DNA of 59,945 nucleotides from assembly GCA_021647705.1 (NCBI GenBank), contig JAKIUF010000026.1, forward strand, positions 1-59,945, given 5' to 3'. Of the stretch, positions 27,389 to 35,841 are shown in pieces. The DNA is from Gammaproteobacteria bacterium. Lineage in GTDB: Bacteria; Pseudomonadota; Gammaproteobacteria; SZUA-152. The first letter of the stretch is position 1; each line of letters begins with the position of its first letter. The notes under the pieces were generated by a model, which was given only the letters and a program-made list of their open reading frames with translations, was not told the origin of the DNA and did not search any database. The position numbers and the translations under genes were made by a program.

Positions 27389-27443
27389 TGGAAGTCATTA
27401 TTGACACGGGAATAACTTCCATAGATAATTAGATTAACTTCCA
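27389..27443. promoter_or_regulatory. Palindromic operator candidate in dptF-dndB divergent region
   Basis: TGGAAGT (27389-27395) faces AACTTCCA (27414-27421), with TTATT/AATAA extending the inverted repeat; a third box AACTTCCA follows at 27436-27443. The boxes overlap the predicted dndB promoter spacer and start region, as expected for repression. DndB is known as a transcriptional regulator of dnd operons in some bacteria, so it may bind here (inference). Confidence 0.6.
27401..27429 (+). promoter_or_regulatory. Sigma70-type promoter of dndBCDE
   Basis: TTGACA (27401-27406), 17-bp spacer, GATAAT (27424-27429): a near-consensus housekeeping promoter. The predicted start point at about 27436 lies 25 bp before the dndB ATG. 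Confidence 0.75.
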
Positions 27444-27460
27444 TTCAATAGCTGGCCCTG

Positions 27461-28546
27461 ATGACCGATAACGGCTACTGCCATACATTCCCTGCAATAC
27501 GTGGCATACAAGCAGGACGCCCCTGCTACATTGCCATGTGTCCAATGCGCATCGTCCCAAAGCTATTTAAATTCGACGAGGAAGAGGTACCCCCTGAATT
27601 GCGGGCGCAGCGCACCTTGAACCGCAGCAGAATCCCTGAGATGGCCTCCTATCTTATCGATAACCCATTGGGTTATACGCTTTCTTCTTTGACAGCTTCT
27701 GTTGATGCCATGGTTTCTTTCGAGCCAATGACAGACATGGGATTTGGCCAAAATATTGGCACACTCTCAATACCCATGGATGTTCAAATATTAATCAATG
27801 ACGGCCAACACCGCCGGGCAGCAATTGAAGAGGCCATCAAAGAAAATCCTGAACTTGCGCACGATAACATATCAGTTTTATTCTTCATAGATGAAGGACT
27901 TACCCGTAGCCAGCAAATGTTTGCTGACCTTAATAAGCACGCTATTCGGCCTAGTGATTCCATCAGCACTTTGTATGACCATCGCGACACGATTTCAGAC
28001 CTTGCACGCCATACCCAAAAACATGTTCATATCTTTAGCCGTCTGACAGAAATGGAGAGATCGAGCATCTCTAATCGCAGCACCAAACTTTTCACTCTGA
28101 GCAGCATCAAAAATGCTAACAAGGCCCTACTCCTCAAAGGTCCAAAAGACACCGTTAGCAAGGATGAAAAGGACATCACCGTACACTTTTGGAATGAAGT
28201 CGCCACAAACATGCCGGACTGGCAGATGGCATTCAATAAAGAGGTCACAACCTCGGAACTTCGTGAACAATATATCCATGCCCATGGTGTCATGCTTCAG
28301 GCCATGGGGAATGTGGGTGCCGATTTACTCACTAAAAAAGAGCCCAGCTGGAAGCGTTCACTTAAAAAGCTTAAAAACATCGATTGGGCGCGGGTTAATG
28401 GCCCATGGGAAAACCGTTCCATGGAAAATGGCAAGATTAGTAAAGCCCGCGCCAAGGTTATCTTGACGGGTAACTATATCAAACAACAGATTGGACTCCC
28501 TCTCAATGCCATTGAGGCAGAAACTGAAAAGAAATTCATCAAATGA
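27461..28546 (+). CDS. dndB: DndB, phosphorothioation system regulator
   Basis: A 361-residue DGQHR-family protein; the family motif is DGQHRR at 114-119. The opening FPAIRGIQAGRPCYIAMCP matches DndB closely and supports a start at or near ATG 27461, although no strong ribosome site is visible. DndB is not needed for the sulfur chemistry; it modulates operon expression and the frequency or pattern of modification. It is the first gene of the plus-strand arm and overlaps dndC by four bases (ATGA). The palindromic boxes directly upstream are a plausible self-regulatory target. Confidence 0.93.
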   Translation: MTDNGYCHTFPAIRGIQAGRPCYIAMCPMRIVPKLFKFDEEEVPPELRAQRTLNRSRIPEMASYLIDNPLGYTLSSLTASVDAMVSFEPMTDMGFGQNIGTLSIPMDVQILINDGQHRRAAIEEAIKENPELAHDNISVLFFIDEGLTRSQQMFADLNKHAIRPSDSISTLYDHRDTISDLARHTQKHVHIFSRLTEMERSSISNRSTKLFTLSSIKNANKALLLKGPKDTVSKDEKDITVHFWNEVATNMPDWQMAFNKEVTTSELREQYIHAHGVMLQAMGNVGADLLTKKEPSWKRSLKKLKNIDWARVNGPWENRSMENGKISKARAKVILTGNYIKQQIGLPLNAIEAETEKKFIK

Positions 28547-30072
28547 GCAAAACCAATAATTTTATCTTCGACAGCCATCATGCATTACTCGAAGAAATGA
28601 CAGTGGGCCAGCGCCCCGTCGCAGAACTAATCAAAGAAATCAAGACTATCTATGAGGCCGACCAACGCCCCTGGATCATTGGCTTTAGTGGAGGTAAAGA
28701 TTCCACTACCATTTTGTCGCTCATCTACAGTGCCCTCCAACAACTTAAGCCATCTGAGCGACATAAACATGTCTATGTGGTCTCCTCAGATACCTTGGTA
28801 GAGACACCGGTAGTCGTGGAAATGATCAATCGAGTACTAAAAACTATCAATAAGCGCTCTATCAAGGATAAGTTGCCCATCACAGCGCATTCAGTCATTC
28901 CAAAATGGAACCAAACTTTTTGGGTTAACCTGCTTGGCCGTGGCTATCCAGCACCACAACAGACCTTCCGCTGGTGTACCGAACGCATGAAGATCGACCC
29001 AATTAGTGAATTTGTCACCGATAAGGTAGCGCGATTTGGCGAAGTCGTTGTGGCCCTTGGTTCTCGTAGCGAAGAGAGTGCGTCTCGTGCGCAGGTCATT
29101 GCAAATCACTCCATTAAAGGTTCCGCGCTGAGCCGCCACACCTCTCTACCCAATGCCTACACCTACATGCCCATCAAGGATTGGAGTGCCGATGAAGTAT
29201 GGGAGTATCTCATGAGTGCCCCATGTCCCTGGGGGGGTGACAATCGAGAACTTTTCGATCTCTATAGGGGATCTAATCAAGGTGAATGCCCGATGGTGAT
29301 TGATAAGAGCACCCCATCCTGTGGGAATTCACGTTTTGGCTGCTGGACCTGCACGGTGGTAACAAAGGATCGTGCATTGCATGGTTTGATCCAGTCAGGC
29401 CAGACATGGATGAAACCCCTGCTAAACTTTCGTAACCAGATTCATAAGTCTACTGATCCTGCACAAAAGAACAAATATCGAAACTACAAGCGACGCACAG
29501 GTAAGGTCACATATATGCGTGGGGAGATTGGTGATGATTCAACCAGGGAATTAAAGCACATTCCAGGCCCCTACTGGCTCGATGTGCGCAAAAAGTGGCT
29601 TAAAAAACTGTTACAGATCGAGAAACAGCTTACAGATTCCGGCCATCCCTTCCCGCTCATCCGTCAGGAGGAACTCCAAGCCATCCGCCAGGAGTGGCTG
29701 CGCGACCCTAATGAGCCAGACTGGGCCGATTCTCTACCTTGCATCTATGCCGAAGTTTACGATGATGATGTGGAGTGGGTTGAAAACGACGCGGGGGCCT
29801 TCACCGAACCGGACGCCCAGCTCCTCAAGGAGCTTGGTGTAGACCATGAAGTACCCGCCGAATTAATTATGAAACTAATCGAAGTTGAGCTGTCGGTCAG
29901 TGGCCTGGGAAAACGGAAAGGTATTATGCAAAAACTGGAATCGATTCTGAAGCAGGACTGGGAAAGTCTGGAATCGATTAATGCCAGAAATCAACCAAAG
30001 ATATCTGCAGGTGGTTGGAGAGAAAAGATCAATGAGCTTCAGGATCAATACGATAGAGCACCTGAGCTATGA
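28543..30072 (+). CDS. dndC: DndC, PAPS-reductase-like ATP pyrophosphatase
   Basis: A 509-residue enzyme of the phosphoadenosine-phosphosulfate reductase superfamily. The PP-loop is SGGKDST at 49-55. Cysteines suited to a 4Fe-4S cluster appear in FRWCTERMK, GECPMV and SCGNSRFGCWTC, which is the DndC pattern. DndC is thought to adenylate and activate the DNA backbone and transfer sulfur to it, replacing a non-bridging oxygen. Sulfur must come from a cysteine desulfurase; no dndA is present in the window, so an IscS elsewhere probably supplies it, as in E. coli-type systems. It overlaps dndB and dndD by four bases each. Confidence 0.95.
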   Translation: MSKTNNFIFDSHHALLEEMTVGQRPVAELIKEIKTIYEADQRPWIIGFSGGKDSTTILSLIYSALQQLKPSERHKHVYVVSSDTLVETPVVVEMINRVLKTINKRSIKDKLPITAHSVIPKWNQTFWVNLLGRGYPAPQQTFRWCTERMKIDPISEFVTDKVARFGEVVVALGSRSEESASRAQVIANHSIKGSALSRHTSLPNAYTYMPIKDWSADEVWEYLMSAPCPWGGDNRELFDLYRGSNQGECPMVIDKSTPSCGNSRFGCWTCTVVTKDRALHGLIQSGQTWMKPLLNFRNQIHKSTDPAQKNKYRNYKRRTGKVTYMRGEIGDDSTRELKHIPGPYWLDVRKKWLKKLLQIEKQLTDSGHPFPLIRQEELQAIRQEWLRDPNEPDWADSLPCIYAEVYDDDVEWVENDAGAFTEPDAQLLKELGVDHEVPAELIMKLIEVELSVSGLGKRKGIMQKLESILKQDWESLESINARNQPKISAGGWREKINELQDQYDRAPEL

Positions 30073-32084
30073 TTCTTGAAACCCTGAGCATCAATAATTT
30101 TCGTGTCTTTTCGGGCGAAAACACCTTCGATCTGATTCCTCGTGTCAAATATAACAAGAAGCGCCCCATTATTCTCTTTGGAGGCCTCAATGGCGCAGGC
30201 AAGACCACCACACTAACAGCAGTTCGTCTTGTCCTTTATGGCAAACAATCTTTAGGCATGGGAGTGTCACAGAAAGAATATGACGACTATCTGGCCAAGT
30301 CCATTCATCGAACTAAAACACAAGCAGCGACGCAGCCTAACTCTGCCAGCATTGAACTGACTTTCACTTACGCCAGCCAGGGTGTGGAGAATTGTTATAC
30401 CGTCAAGCGCCACTGGATGGTCAAGGGTAAGAATCAAACCGTAACCGAGCACATTACGATTGCCGAGAACGACGAGCCATTAAGCGAACTCAGTGACGAG
30501 CAGTGCCAGGGATTTCTAAACGAGCTAATTCCCATCGGGGTCTCTGACCTGTTTTTCTTTGACGGAGAGAAAATTTCTGAACTGGCCGAAGACACTAAGG
30601 GCGAAGCCTTGGGTGATTCCATTAAGAAGCTGTTGGGCCTGGATTTAATTGAAACTCTTGATGCAGATCTGGGCATACTGCTACGGAATGAATCCAAAAA
30701 GGGCTCTTCTAAAGATCGTAAAAGACAGATTGCCAACCTTGAGAAAGAATTAGAACAACATGAAATTAAGGCCAGCCATGCACTGGAACAATTCAACCAG
30801 TCTTTTATAACCAGGAAGGCCCTCGATAGCGAAGGTGAAAAACTCGAAAATCAGCTCTCCAGTCGTGGCGGTGCCTGGGCTGCAACCCGCGAAATAGCGA
30901 TTAAAAAACAGGCTACCTTACATGAAGAACAACGACTGCTTGAAGAATCACTACGTGAAGTATTCAGTGGCAACTACCCTTTCACTATTGCTGCTAATTT
31001 TGCCCAAAAAACCCTGGTACAGCTACGCAGTGAATATACCCATAAACGTCACACCTACACGGCACAGGTATTGAACGACCGGATGAAGTCTCTGACAAAA
31101 TCTCTACATGGGTTTTTAGATCAGGATGACTTTCAACGGGTCAATAACGCTATCCAGAATGAGCTAGGCTCGTTTACTGATAGTCTTGGTAATCTACAAG
31201 TCATTCATGATGTATCGGATACGCTATTTACCACTATCGAAACTACCGTAAACAATGCGTTAACTCAGCAAAAATTACGTTTAACTGAGCTTCATAAACG
31301 TTTAAGTGATGTAAGTGATGAATTAGATAAAGCAGGAAAGAATATTGCCCGGGCACCTGAAGAGGCTCAAATCAAACCCATCATCGACAAAATCTCCAAA
31401 ACACATGAAAAACGAGCGATGTGCATAGCGTTACAGAAAAAGCAGGTTGAGCTACATAAACGACATCTTCGTGATGCAATCAGTGTCGCTCGGCAACTCG
31501 ACAAATTAACATCGGCCATTACATCAGATGAAGAGCAGGTGCGCACTTTGCAGTACGCCACTGGAGCCAAAGCGTTACTGAAGGGCTTTTCTACTGAGTT
31601 GGCCAAGCGAAAAGTGAAAGATCTTGAGACTGAGTTTGTGAACTCCTTCTACCGGCTGTCACGTAAGGAAGACATCAATCTTACTGCGTCCATTGACCCT
31701 AAAACCTTTACTGTTTCTCTGTTGAGCGAAGACGGGCGTGAGGTAAATAAAGATGAACTCTCTGCAGGTGAAAAGCAGATTTATGCAATATCGATCCTTG
31801 AAGCTTTAGCACGCACATCAGGACGCCGACTGCCAATTATTATCGACACTCCACTCGGCCGATTAGATTCTGTGCATAGATCAAAGCTGATCAATAACTA
31901 CTTCCCCTACGCTAGTCACCAGATGATCATTCTTTCCACCGATACTGAAGTGGATGAGGCTTTCTACCACGAGCTTTCTCCCAGTATCTCTCACGCCTTC
32001 AAGCTTGATTATGAACCAACGGAAAGTTGCACCAGGGCAACGGAAGCCTATTTTTGGCGTGAACAAAAGGCCAATGCGAGTTAA
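30069..32084 (+). CDS. dndD: DndD, SMC/Rad50-like ATPase
   Basis: A 671-residue ABC-type ATPase of the RecF/SMC class. Walker A is FGGLNGAGKTTT at about 37-48; FFFDGEKI near 160 is typical of DndD; residues 210-480 are mostly coiled coil; the C-terminal half-site has ELSAGEKQ (signature) and LPIIIDTPLGRLD (Walker B with the catalytic acidic region). It is believed to open or nick DNA with ATP so that DndC and DndE can install sulfur. The ATG overlaps the dndC stop (ATGA) and dndE follows after three bases. Confidence 0.95.
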   Translation: MILETLSINNFRVFSGENTFDLIPRVKYNKKRPIILFGGLNGAGKTTTLTAVRLVLYGKQSLGMGVSQKEYDDYLAKSIHRTKTQAATQPNSASIELTFTYASQGVENCYTVKRHWMVKGKNQTVTEHITIAENDEPLSELSDEQCQGFLNELIPIGVSDLFFFDGEKISELAEDTKGEALGDSIKKLLGLDLIETLDADLGILLRNESKKGSSKDRKRQIANLEKELEQHEIKASHALEQFNQSFITRKALDSEGEKLENQLSSRGGAWAATREIAIKKQATLHEEQRLLEESLREVFSGNYPFTIAANFAQKTLVQLRSEYTHKRHTYTAQVLNDRMKSLTKSLHGFLDQDDFQRVNNAIQNELGSFTDSLGNLQVIHDVSDTLFTTIETTVNNALTQQKLRLTELHKRLSDVSDELDKAGKNIARAPEEAQIKPIIDKISKTHEKRAMCIALQKKQVELHKRHLRDAISVARQLDKLTSAITSDEEQVRTLQYATGAKALLKGFSTELAKRKVKDLETEFVNSFYRLSRKEDINLTASIDPKTFTVSLLSEDGREVNKDELSAGEKQIYAISILEALARTSGRRLPIIIDTPLGRLDSVHRSKLINNYFPYASHQMIILSTDTEVDEAFYHELSPSISHAFKLDYEPTESCTRATEAYFWREQKANAS

Positions 32085-32087
32085 TCC

Positions 32088-32435
32088 ATGTTACCTAACC
32101 GCGTAAAATTTTCCAAAACCGCAACTGACAGATTGCGATACATGAAGTCCAATACTGGCCTTACACCTAACATTTTGGCGCGCATGGCTATCATGTTGGC
32201 GCTCAAAGATGATAGCAGCCTGCGAAATGCAGGAGTAGCCGATAGCGATGGACAAGAGCTAAATAAAAGCGTTCTCTTTGGTGACCACGCCCATGTATAT
32301 GAGGTTATGATCAATCAGTTCATCCACGACAACAATATTGACCAACCAATGCAGCAGATCATTGCCTCACTTGTAGAGGTTGGCGTACATAAAATGGGGC
32401 ATGTAAAGAGCTTATCTGATTTATGTGAGTTTTAG
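32088..32435 (+). CDS. dndE: DndE, nicked-DNA-binding subunit
   Basis: A 115-residue protein of normal DndE length. It opens with LPNRVKFSKTATDRLRYMKS, then TGLTPNILARMAIMLAL, the family's ribbon-helix-helix-like N-terminal region. DndE binds nicked duplex DNA as a tetramer through basic residues and completes the DndCDE modification complex. It starts three bases after the dndD stop and is the last gene of the plus arm. The 216 bp that follow hold no gene and mark the right limit of the recognisable island. Confidence 0.92.
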   Translation: MLPNRVKFSKTATDRLRYMKSNTGLTPNILARMAIMLALKDDSSLRNAGVADSDGQELNKSVLFGDHAHVYEVMINQFIHDNNIDQPMQQIIASLVEVGVHKMGHVKSLSDLCEF

Positions 32436-32651
32436 AACATCGATATAAACTCAGATCTATGCGGGATCATGAGCCAGCCAGAAAAATAGTGTATTAACAC
32501 CATCACACCTACTTGGCGGTATCCTGTGTCACTCTCGACAATTGCTCCGGTATTGCCCATCCTCCCTCATCCATGGACTCGCCCTATCTGCTGTTATTGG
32601 CATTTGAGCATTCTGAAATAACCGTGAATATTCTGTGATAATAAGGCCACT

Positions 32652-33485
32652 ATGAAACCCGAAATATCTTTACGCACCCACGCTGGCATATGGATTGAAT
32701 CCAAACCGGTTCAGCATCTGATTATTGGCTTGATTGTGTTGAATGCCATCAGCCTGGGAATGGCAACTTCTGATGCGCTTGAGGCAAAATATGGCTATTG
32801 GCTGAATCTTTTTGACAACGCAGTGCTGGTGGTGTTTGTCATTGAAATAGCCACGAAACTTTTCGCCTTCAGAGGACGGTTTTTCAGCAGCGCATGGAAT
32901 ATATTTGACTTCTTGATTGTCGCTATTGCCCTGGTACCCACCAGTGGACCACTTGAAGTGCTACGTGTGTTGCGCATTTTACGTGTGTTGCGTCTTATTT
33001 CGCTCATTCCACAACTGCGTGTGGTTGCCGAAGCATTGTTGGGAGCGATTCCTGGCATTGCCTCAGTGGCAGGTTTATTGTCCATTATTTTTTATGTGTT
33101 TTCGGTAATGGCGACAGAGCTGTTTGGCAGTGATCACCCTCAATGGTTTGGTTCATTGGGGGGTTCCATGTACACCCTGTTTCAGATAATGACTCTGGAG
33201 AGCTGGTCCATGGGCATTGTCAGACCGGTAATGGAAACTCACCCCTATGCGTGGGTATTTTTTATTCCTTTTATCCTGATCGCCACTTTCACGATGCTGA
33301 ATCTGTTTATCGCCATCATTGTTGATGCAATGCAAAGTGTACAGGCAAAAAAAACTAAACAGGATAAAAAAGCTATCGAAGAAGTGGTACATACTGAACA
33401 CCAGCAGCTAAGCGAAGAAATCAGAGATTTAAAGCAGGATATGAATGAACTGAAATTATTGCTGCGGAAAAACCATAAATCCTGA
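32652..33485 (+). CDS. Bacterial voltage-gated sodium channel (NaChBac family)
   Basis: A 277-residue single-domain six-helix channel. S4 is LEVLRVLRILRVLRLISLIP (about 101-120) with arginines every third residue. The pore filter is TLESWSM at 181-187, the same as the canonical sodium-selective filter of NaChBac and NavMs. S6 follows (FIPFILIATFTMLNLFIAII). The C-terminus (about 240-275) is a predicted coiled coil that assembles the tetramer (EHQQLSEEIRDLKQDMNELKL is 21 residues long, heptad-like). It probably gates sodium entry linked to pH, motility or sodium homeostasis. The ATG at 32652 is the natural start. A decayed partial copy lies about 1 kb downstream. Confidence 0.95.
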   Translation: MKPEISLRTHAGIWIESKPVQHLIIGLIVLNAISLGMATSDALEAKYGYWLNLFDNAVLVVFVIEIATKLFAFRGRFFSSAWNIFDFLIVAIALVPTSGPLEVLRVLRILRVLRLISLIPQLRVVAEALLGAIPGIASVAGLLSIIFYVFSVMATELFGSDHPQWFGSLGGSMYTLFQIMTLESWSMGIVRPVMETHPYAWVFFIPFILIATFTMLNLFIAIIVDAMQSVQAKKTKQDKKAIEEVVHTEHQQLSEEIRDLKQDMNELKLLLRKNHKS

Positions 33486-33523
33486 TAAACGGCCTCACAG
33501 CAAGTTGACAAAGTATTAACATT

Positions 33524-33543
33524 ACATCGGCAAAAGCCGATGT
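33524..33543. repeat. Perfect 8-bp stem hairpin
   Basis: ACATCGGC, loop AAAA, GCCGATGT, 39 bp after the channel stop. No T-run follows, so it is not a standard terminator, but it could protect or stop the transcript. Confidence 0.5.
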
Positions 33544-33559
33544 CCCGGGGTTTCAACCT

Positions 33560-33588
33560 CTGGATTCTGGCCTACGCCAGAATGACGG
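33560..33588 (-). repeat. REP-like hairpin, CGTCATTCCGG family (reverse copy)
   Basis: Read on the minus strand it is CCGTCATTCTGGCGTAGGCC followed by AGAATCCAG, the same pattern as the plus-strand copies at 33697 and 48039. The stem has one compensated change (CTGG/CCAG instead of CCGG). Confidence 0.7.
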
Positions 33589-33696
33589 CATTCACAGCAA
33601 GCTACAAATATAATTTTACCCACACACACACGTTATCATCTTCACTGAAAATTAAGCGTTAAACCGTTTTGTTAGCACTTCAGTTACTGAAAACAG

Positions 33697-33729
33697 CGTC
33701 ATTCCGGCATGCTTCTAGCCGGAATCCAG
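33697..33729 (+). repeat. REP-like hairpin, CGTCATTCCGG family
   Basis: ATTCCGG and CCGGAAT form the stem around a 13-base loop. The upstream ACTGAAAAC phrase is also shared with the copy at 48039. It is oriented opposite to the copy at 33560, giving a BIME-like inverted pair about 110 bp apart. Confidence 0.75.
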
Positions 33730-33838
33730 GGGCTTCCTTCCCTTCTGGACAAGCATCCCAACACATAGAGACATCATCTTTATTTTTACCTGTTTTAAAT
33801 GATGGACTGCAATTAATATCGACCCCCACTTTATCCAG

Positions 33839-34091
33839 GTAGGGTGGAACAAGCTTAGCGGTTCCACCAAACGGGAAAGGGATATATCCAAGGTTCGATT
33901 AGCTATCGACATCCACCTTGGCTCACCGTTTTTCAGTGAGTCATTGTTGCATGAGGGGGGGCTCCTATTTCAAGCAATCGGTTTTTTGTTGCAGGTTTTT
34001 GATTTTTTTGTCAGTGGTCGTGGGCGTAGAGGTGATTTATTGTGGTTCCTTATAACTTATTGGTGGAACCGCTGCGCTTGTTCCACCCTAC
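33839..34091. repeat. TIR element, GTAGGGTGGAACAAGC family, copy 1 (253 bp)
   Basis: The ends are GTAGGGTGGAACAAGC (33839) and its exact inverse ending at 34091. The inverted ends extend to about 32 bp with few mismatches, and each end is itself a GGTGGAAC/GTTCCACC hairpin. The interior matches the element at 53435-53625 (TGATTTTTTTGTCAGTGGTC and neighbouring bases) but has about 60 bp more. Confidence 0.85.
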
Positions 34092-34413
34092 AGTTTTACT
34101 CTGTATTGAATAGAGCTGAACAAAAAAGTCCATAAACACCCTAACTCCACCATCTTCCCGGGTAAAGCTTAGCCTGACTACTATGCGCCATGGTGTTCTG
34201 TCCGCCCCAGGCCAAGATTATCATCAAAAGTCCATGTGTCATTACAGTAGAGCATTTGTTATTTCCATTGTTCTGGTGTCATATGCCTTTTGCTTTTTTT
34301 ATCTCGTCTGTTCCAGTCCTTTTCCGGTTTAATCCGGGAACACTTATAAAAACAGCACCGAAAGCTGCGAGGGTAAATTTTATGCTTCAGGAACCTGTAT
34401 GTTTCATACAATC

Positions 34414-34487
34414 GTAGGGTGGGCATGCTTTTTTGCCCACGCGGATACGGAATCACCGCGTGGGCACAAACTACGTGCCCACCCTAC
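34414..34487. repeat. 74-bp nested palindrome, GTAGGGTGGGCA family
   Basis: GTAGGGTGGGCA (34414-34425) is exactly inverted at 34476-34487, with a second inverted pair inside (GCCCACGCGG 34435-34444, CCGCGTGGGC 34456-34465). A degenerate relative lies near 48184-48213. Its right edge directly abuts the sodium-channel remnant. Confidence 0.8.
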
Positions 34488-34489
34488 AC

Positions 34490-34570
34490 TGCTCATTCCA
34501 CAATGGCGTGTAGTTGCCGAAGTATTGCAATGAGCTGAAATCATTGCTGTGAAAAAATCATAAACCTGAA
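34490..34570 (+). pseudogene. Decayed remnant of a second sodium-channel gene
   Basis: Bases 34490-34527 match channel codons for the S4-S5 region (33002-33037: CTCATTCCACAA, GTTGCCGAAG). The next bases, 34528-34570, match the last codons and stop region (33443-33488: CTGAAAT, ATTGCTG, CATAAA). The roughly 400 bases between are missing, and point changes are scattered throughout. This is a partial duplicate with an internal deletion, bordered on the left by a palindromic repeat. Confidence 0.8.
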
Positions 34571-35110
34571 TGAATGCTCCACCGGCCAAAGTCAGTCACT
34601 TCGATTACAGTTGTACCAGTAACATTGAACTCTAAACAACAAACTCAACAGGCCGACGCCCTGACACAAAATGCCTACCAAGCCTAGTATTTAATAAAGA
34701 TGGCTGTAATAAAAACATGGTCTTGTACCGGATAATGTGTAACCTGGGTGGCAGACGGCTAACAATATAAAAGCATAAAATCGGCTTTGGAAATACACTA
34801 GGCAACCAGAGGATTATTCTGGTACCTGTATCGGCCAGGACTACTCTCCCAATGCAGCCAAGGGAAGTTACTGAAGTTCATTTCCGGTTAAGGGCTTTGT
34901 TTGCTATGCATGAGGTCTTGATTTTGAGCTGGGTGATGTCAGTGACTCATATAAAAATACGCCGCTATTCATACGGCTCGTGCGTGGCACATCACCCACG
35001 TTATTCGCTCATTCTGAAAACCTTGATCCACAGTAAATTTGTAGCCTTGCAAGTTCACATCCCGCTTATGCTAATGAGCCAGTCATTAATTACCCTACAG
35101 GAGACACATC

Positions 35111-35788
35111 ATGTCGCATTCACTCCGAACAAAAGCTTTCTATTTTTGTGCCCTGTTCATTCTGATGATGGGCATTTCCACAATGGTAACTGCAAAGACA
35201 ACAACAACCCACTCACTTCCTGGCAGCTACTGTCCGGACACAAATATTCTGCTGATCATTGCCGAGGACTTGTCTTCCAGTCTGGACTTCGTGATGCAAT
35301 CACGCGCCGCGCAAACCAGGGGGGACCAGATCGAAATGCGGGCCATGCTTGATGCCTCAGGCATTACGCTGAAACAGGCAACCAGTCGTGGTGCCGGTGC
35401 GCGCACCGCGCTACTGATAAACAGCGTTATTTTATCTCGTGCGAAAGAAAATAACACACAATTGCTGACGTGGTTTCCGTTGTTGCACAGCGCCTTGCTT
35501 ACCTTGCCATACGATGCTGCCAGAAGTGCCGCTGATGACGCCATCGGACGTGCCGAAGAAATATTACAAGGCGACCAAAATGCCGACCCTCTGGATCAAC
35601 TCGGAAAGGCCCGCCATTTCCTGGTCTGTGATGATCTGGATATCCCCGTACAAGCTGCCATCAAGGAGCAGATTAAATTATTGTCACAAATCCGCCAGCA
35701 TAAACCCGTAGCAACAAAAGACTTTGACAAACTCATTGATTCCTTGCGCACAGCACTAGCCTATGTTCTGGACAACAGCAAAACATAA
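35111..35788 (+). CDS. Periplasmic hypothetical protein, helical
   Basis: A 225-residue protein with a Sec signal peptide (hydrophobic FYFCALFILMMGIS, cleavage near MVTA-K). The ATG at 35111 is preceded by CAGGAGACACATC, a good ribosome site. The mature part is largely helical (LSSSLDFVMQSRAAQTRGDQ, AARSAADDAIGRAEEILQGD, LRTALAYVLDNS) with two cysteines (YCPD, LVCDD) that could pair. A distant likeness to YfdX-type periplasmic proteins is possible but I cannot establish it. It stands 53 bp upstream of an APC permease and may be cotranscribed. Confidence 0.7.
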   Translation: MSHSLRTKAFYFCALFILMMGISTMVTAKTTTTHSLPGSYCPDTNILLIIAEDLSSSLDFVMQSRAAQTRGDQIEMRAMLDASGITLKQATSRGAGARTALLINSVILSRAKENNTQLLTWFPLLHSALLTLPYDAARSAADDAIGRAEEILQGDQNADPLDQLGKARHFLVCDDLDIPVQAAIKEQIKLLSQIRQHKPVATKDFDKLIDSLRTALAYVLDNSKT

Positions 35789-35841
35789 TCCGGTGACATC
35801 CCGAACTTGCACATAAAGATACACTCAACACAGAGATAAAA

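Larger units (their letters stand above)
33486..35110. other. Repeat-rich spacer without intact genes
   Basis: This 1.6-kb stretch holds a perfect 8-bp hairpin (33524-33543), two REP-like hairpins in opposite orientation, a 253-bp TIR element, a 74-bp nested palindrome and a remnant of the sodium-channel gene. An open frame at 34852-35352 crosses into the next gene but lacks a ribosome site and sensible composition. Confidence 0.6.

Noticed and set aside
16364..32651. Attachment-site direct repeats or an integrase bounding the Dnd island
   Set aside because: I compared the two flanks by eye and saw no shared repeat, tRNA end or recombinase gene.
34852..35352. 166-codon open frame upstream of the periplasmic protein gene
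   Set aside because: It overlaps the start of a gene with a clear signal peptide and good ribosome site in another frame, and its own start has none.
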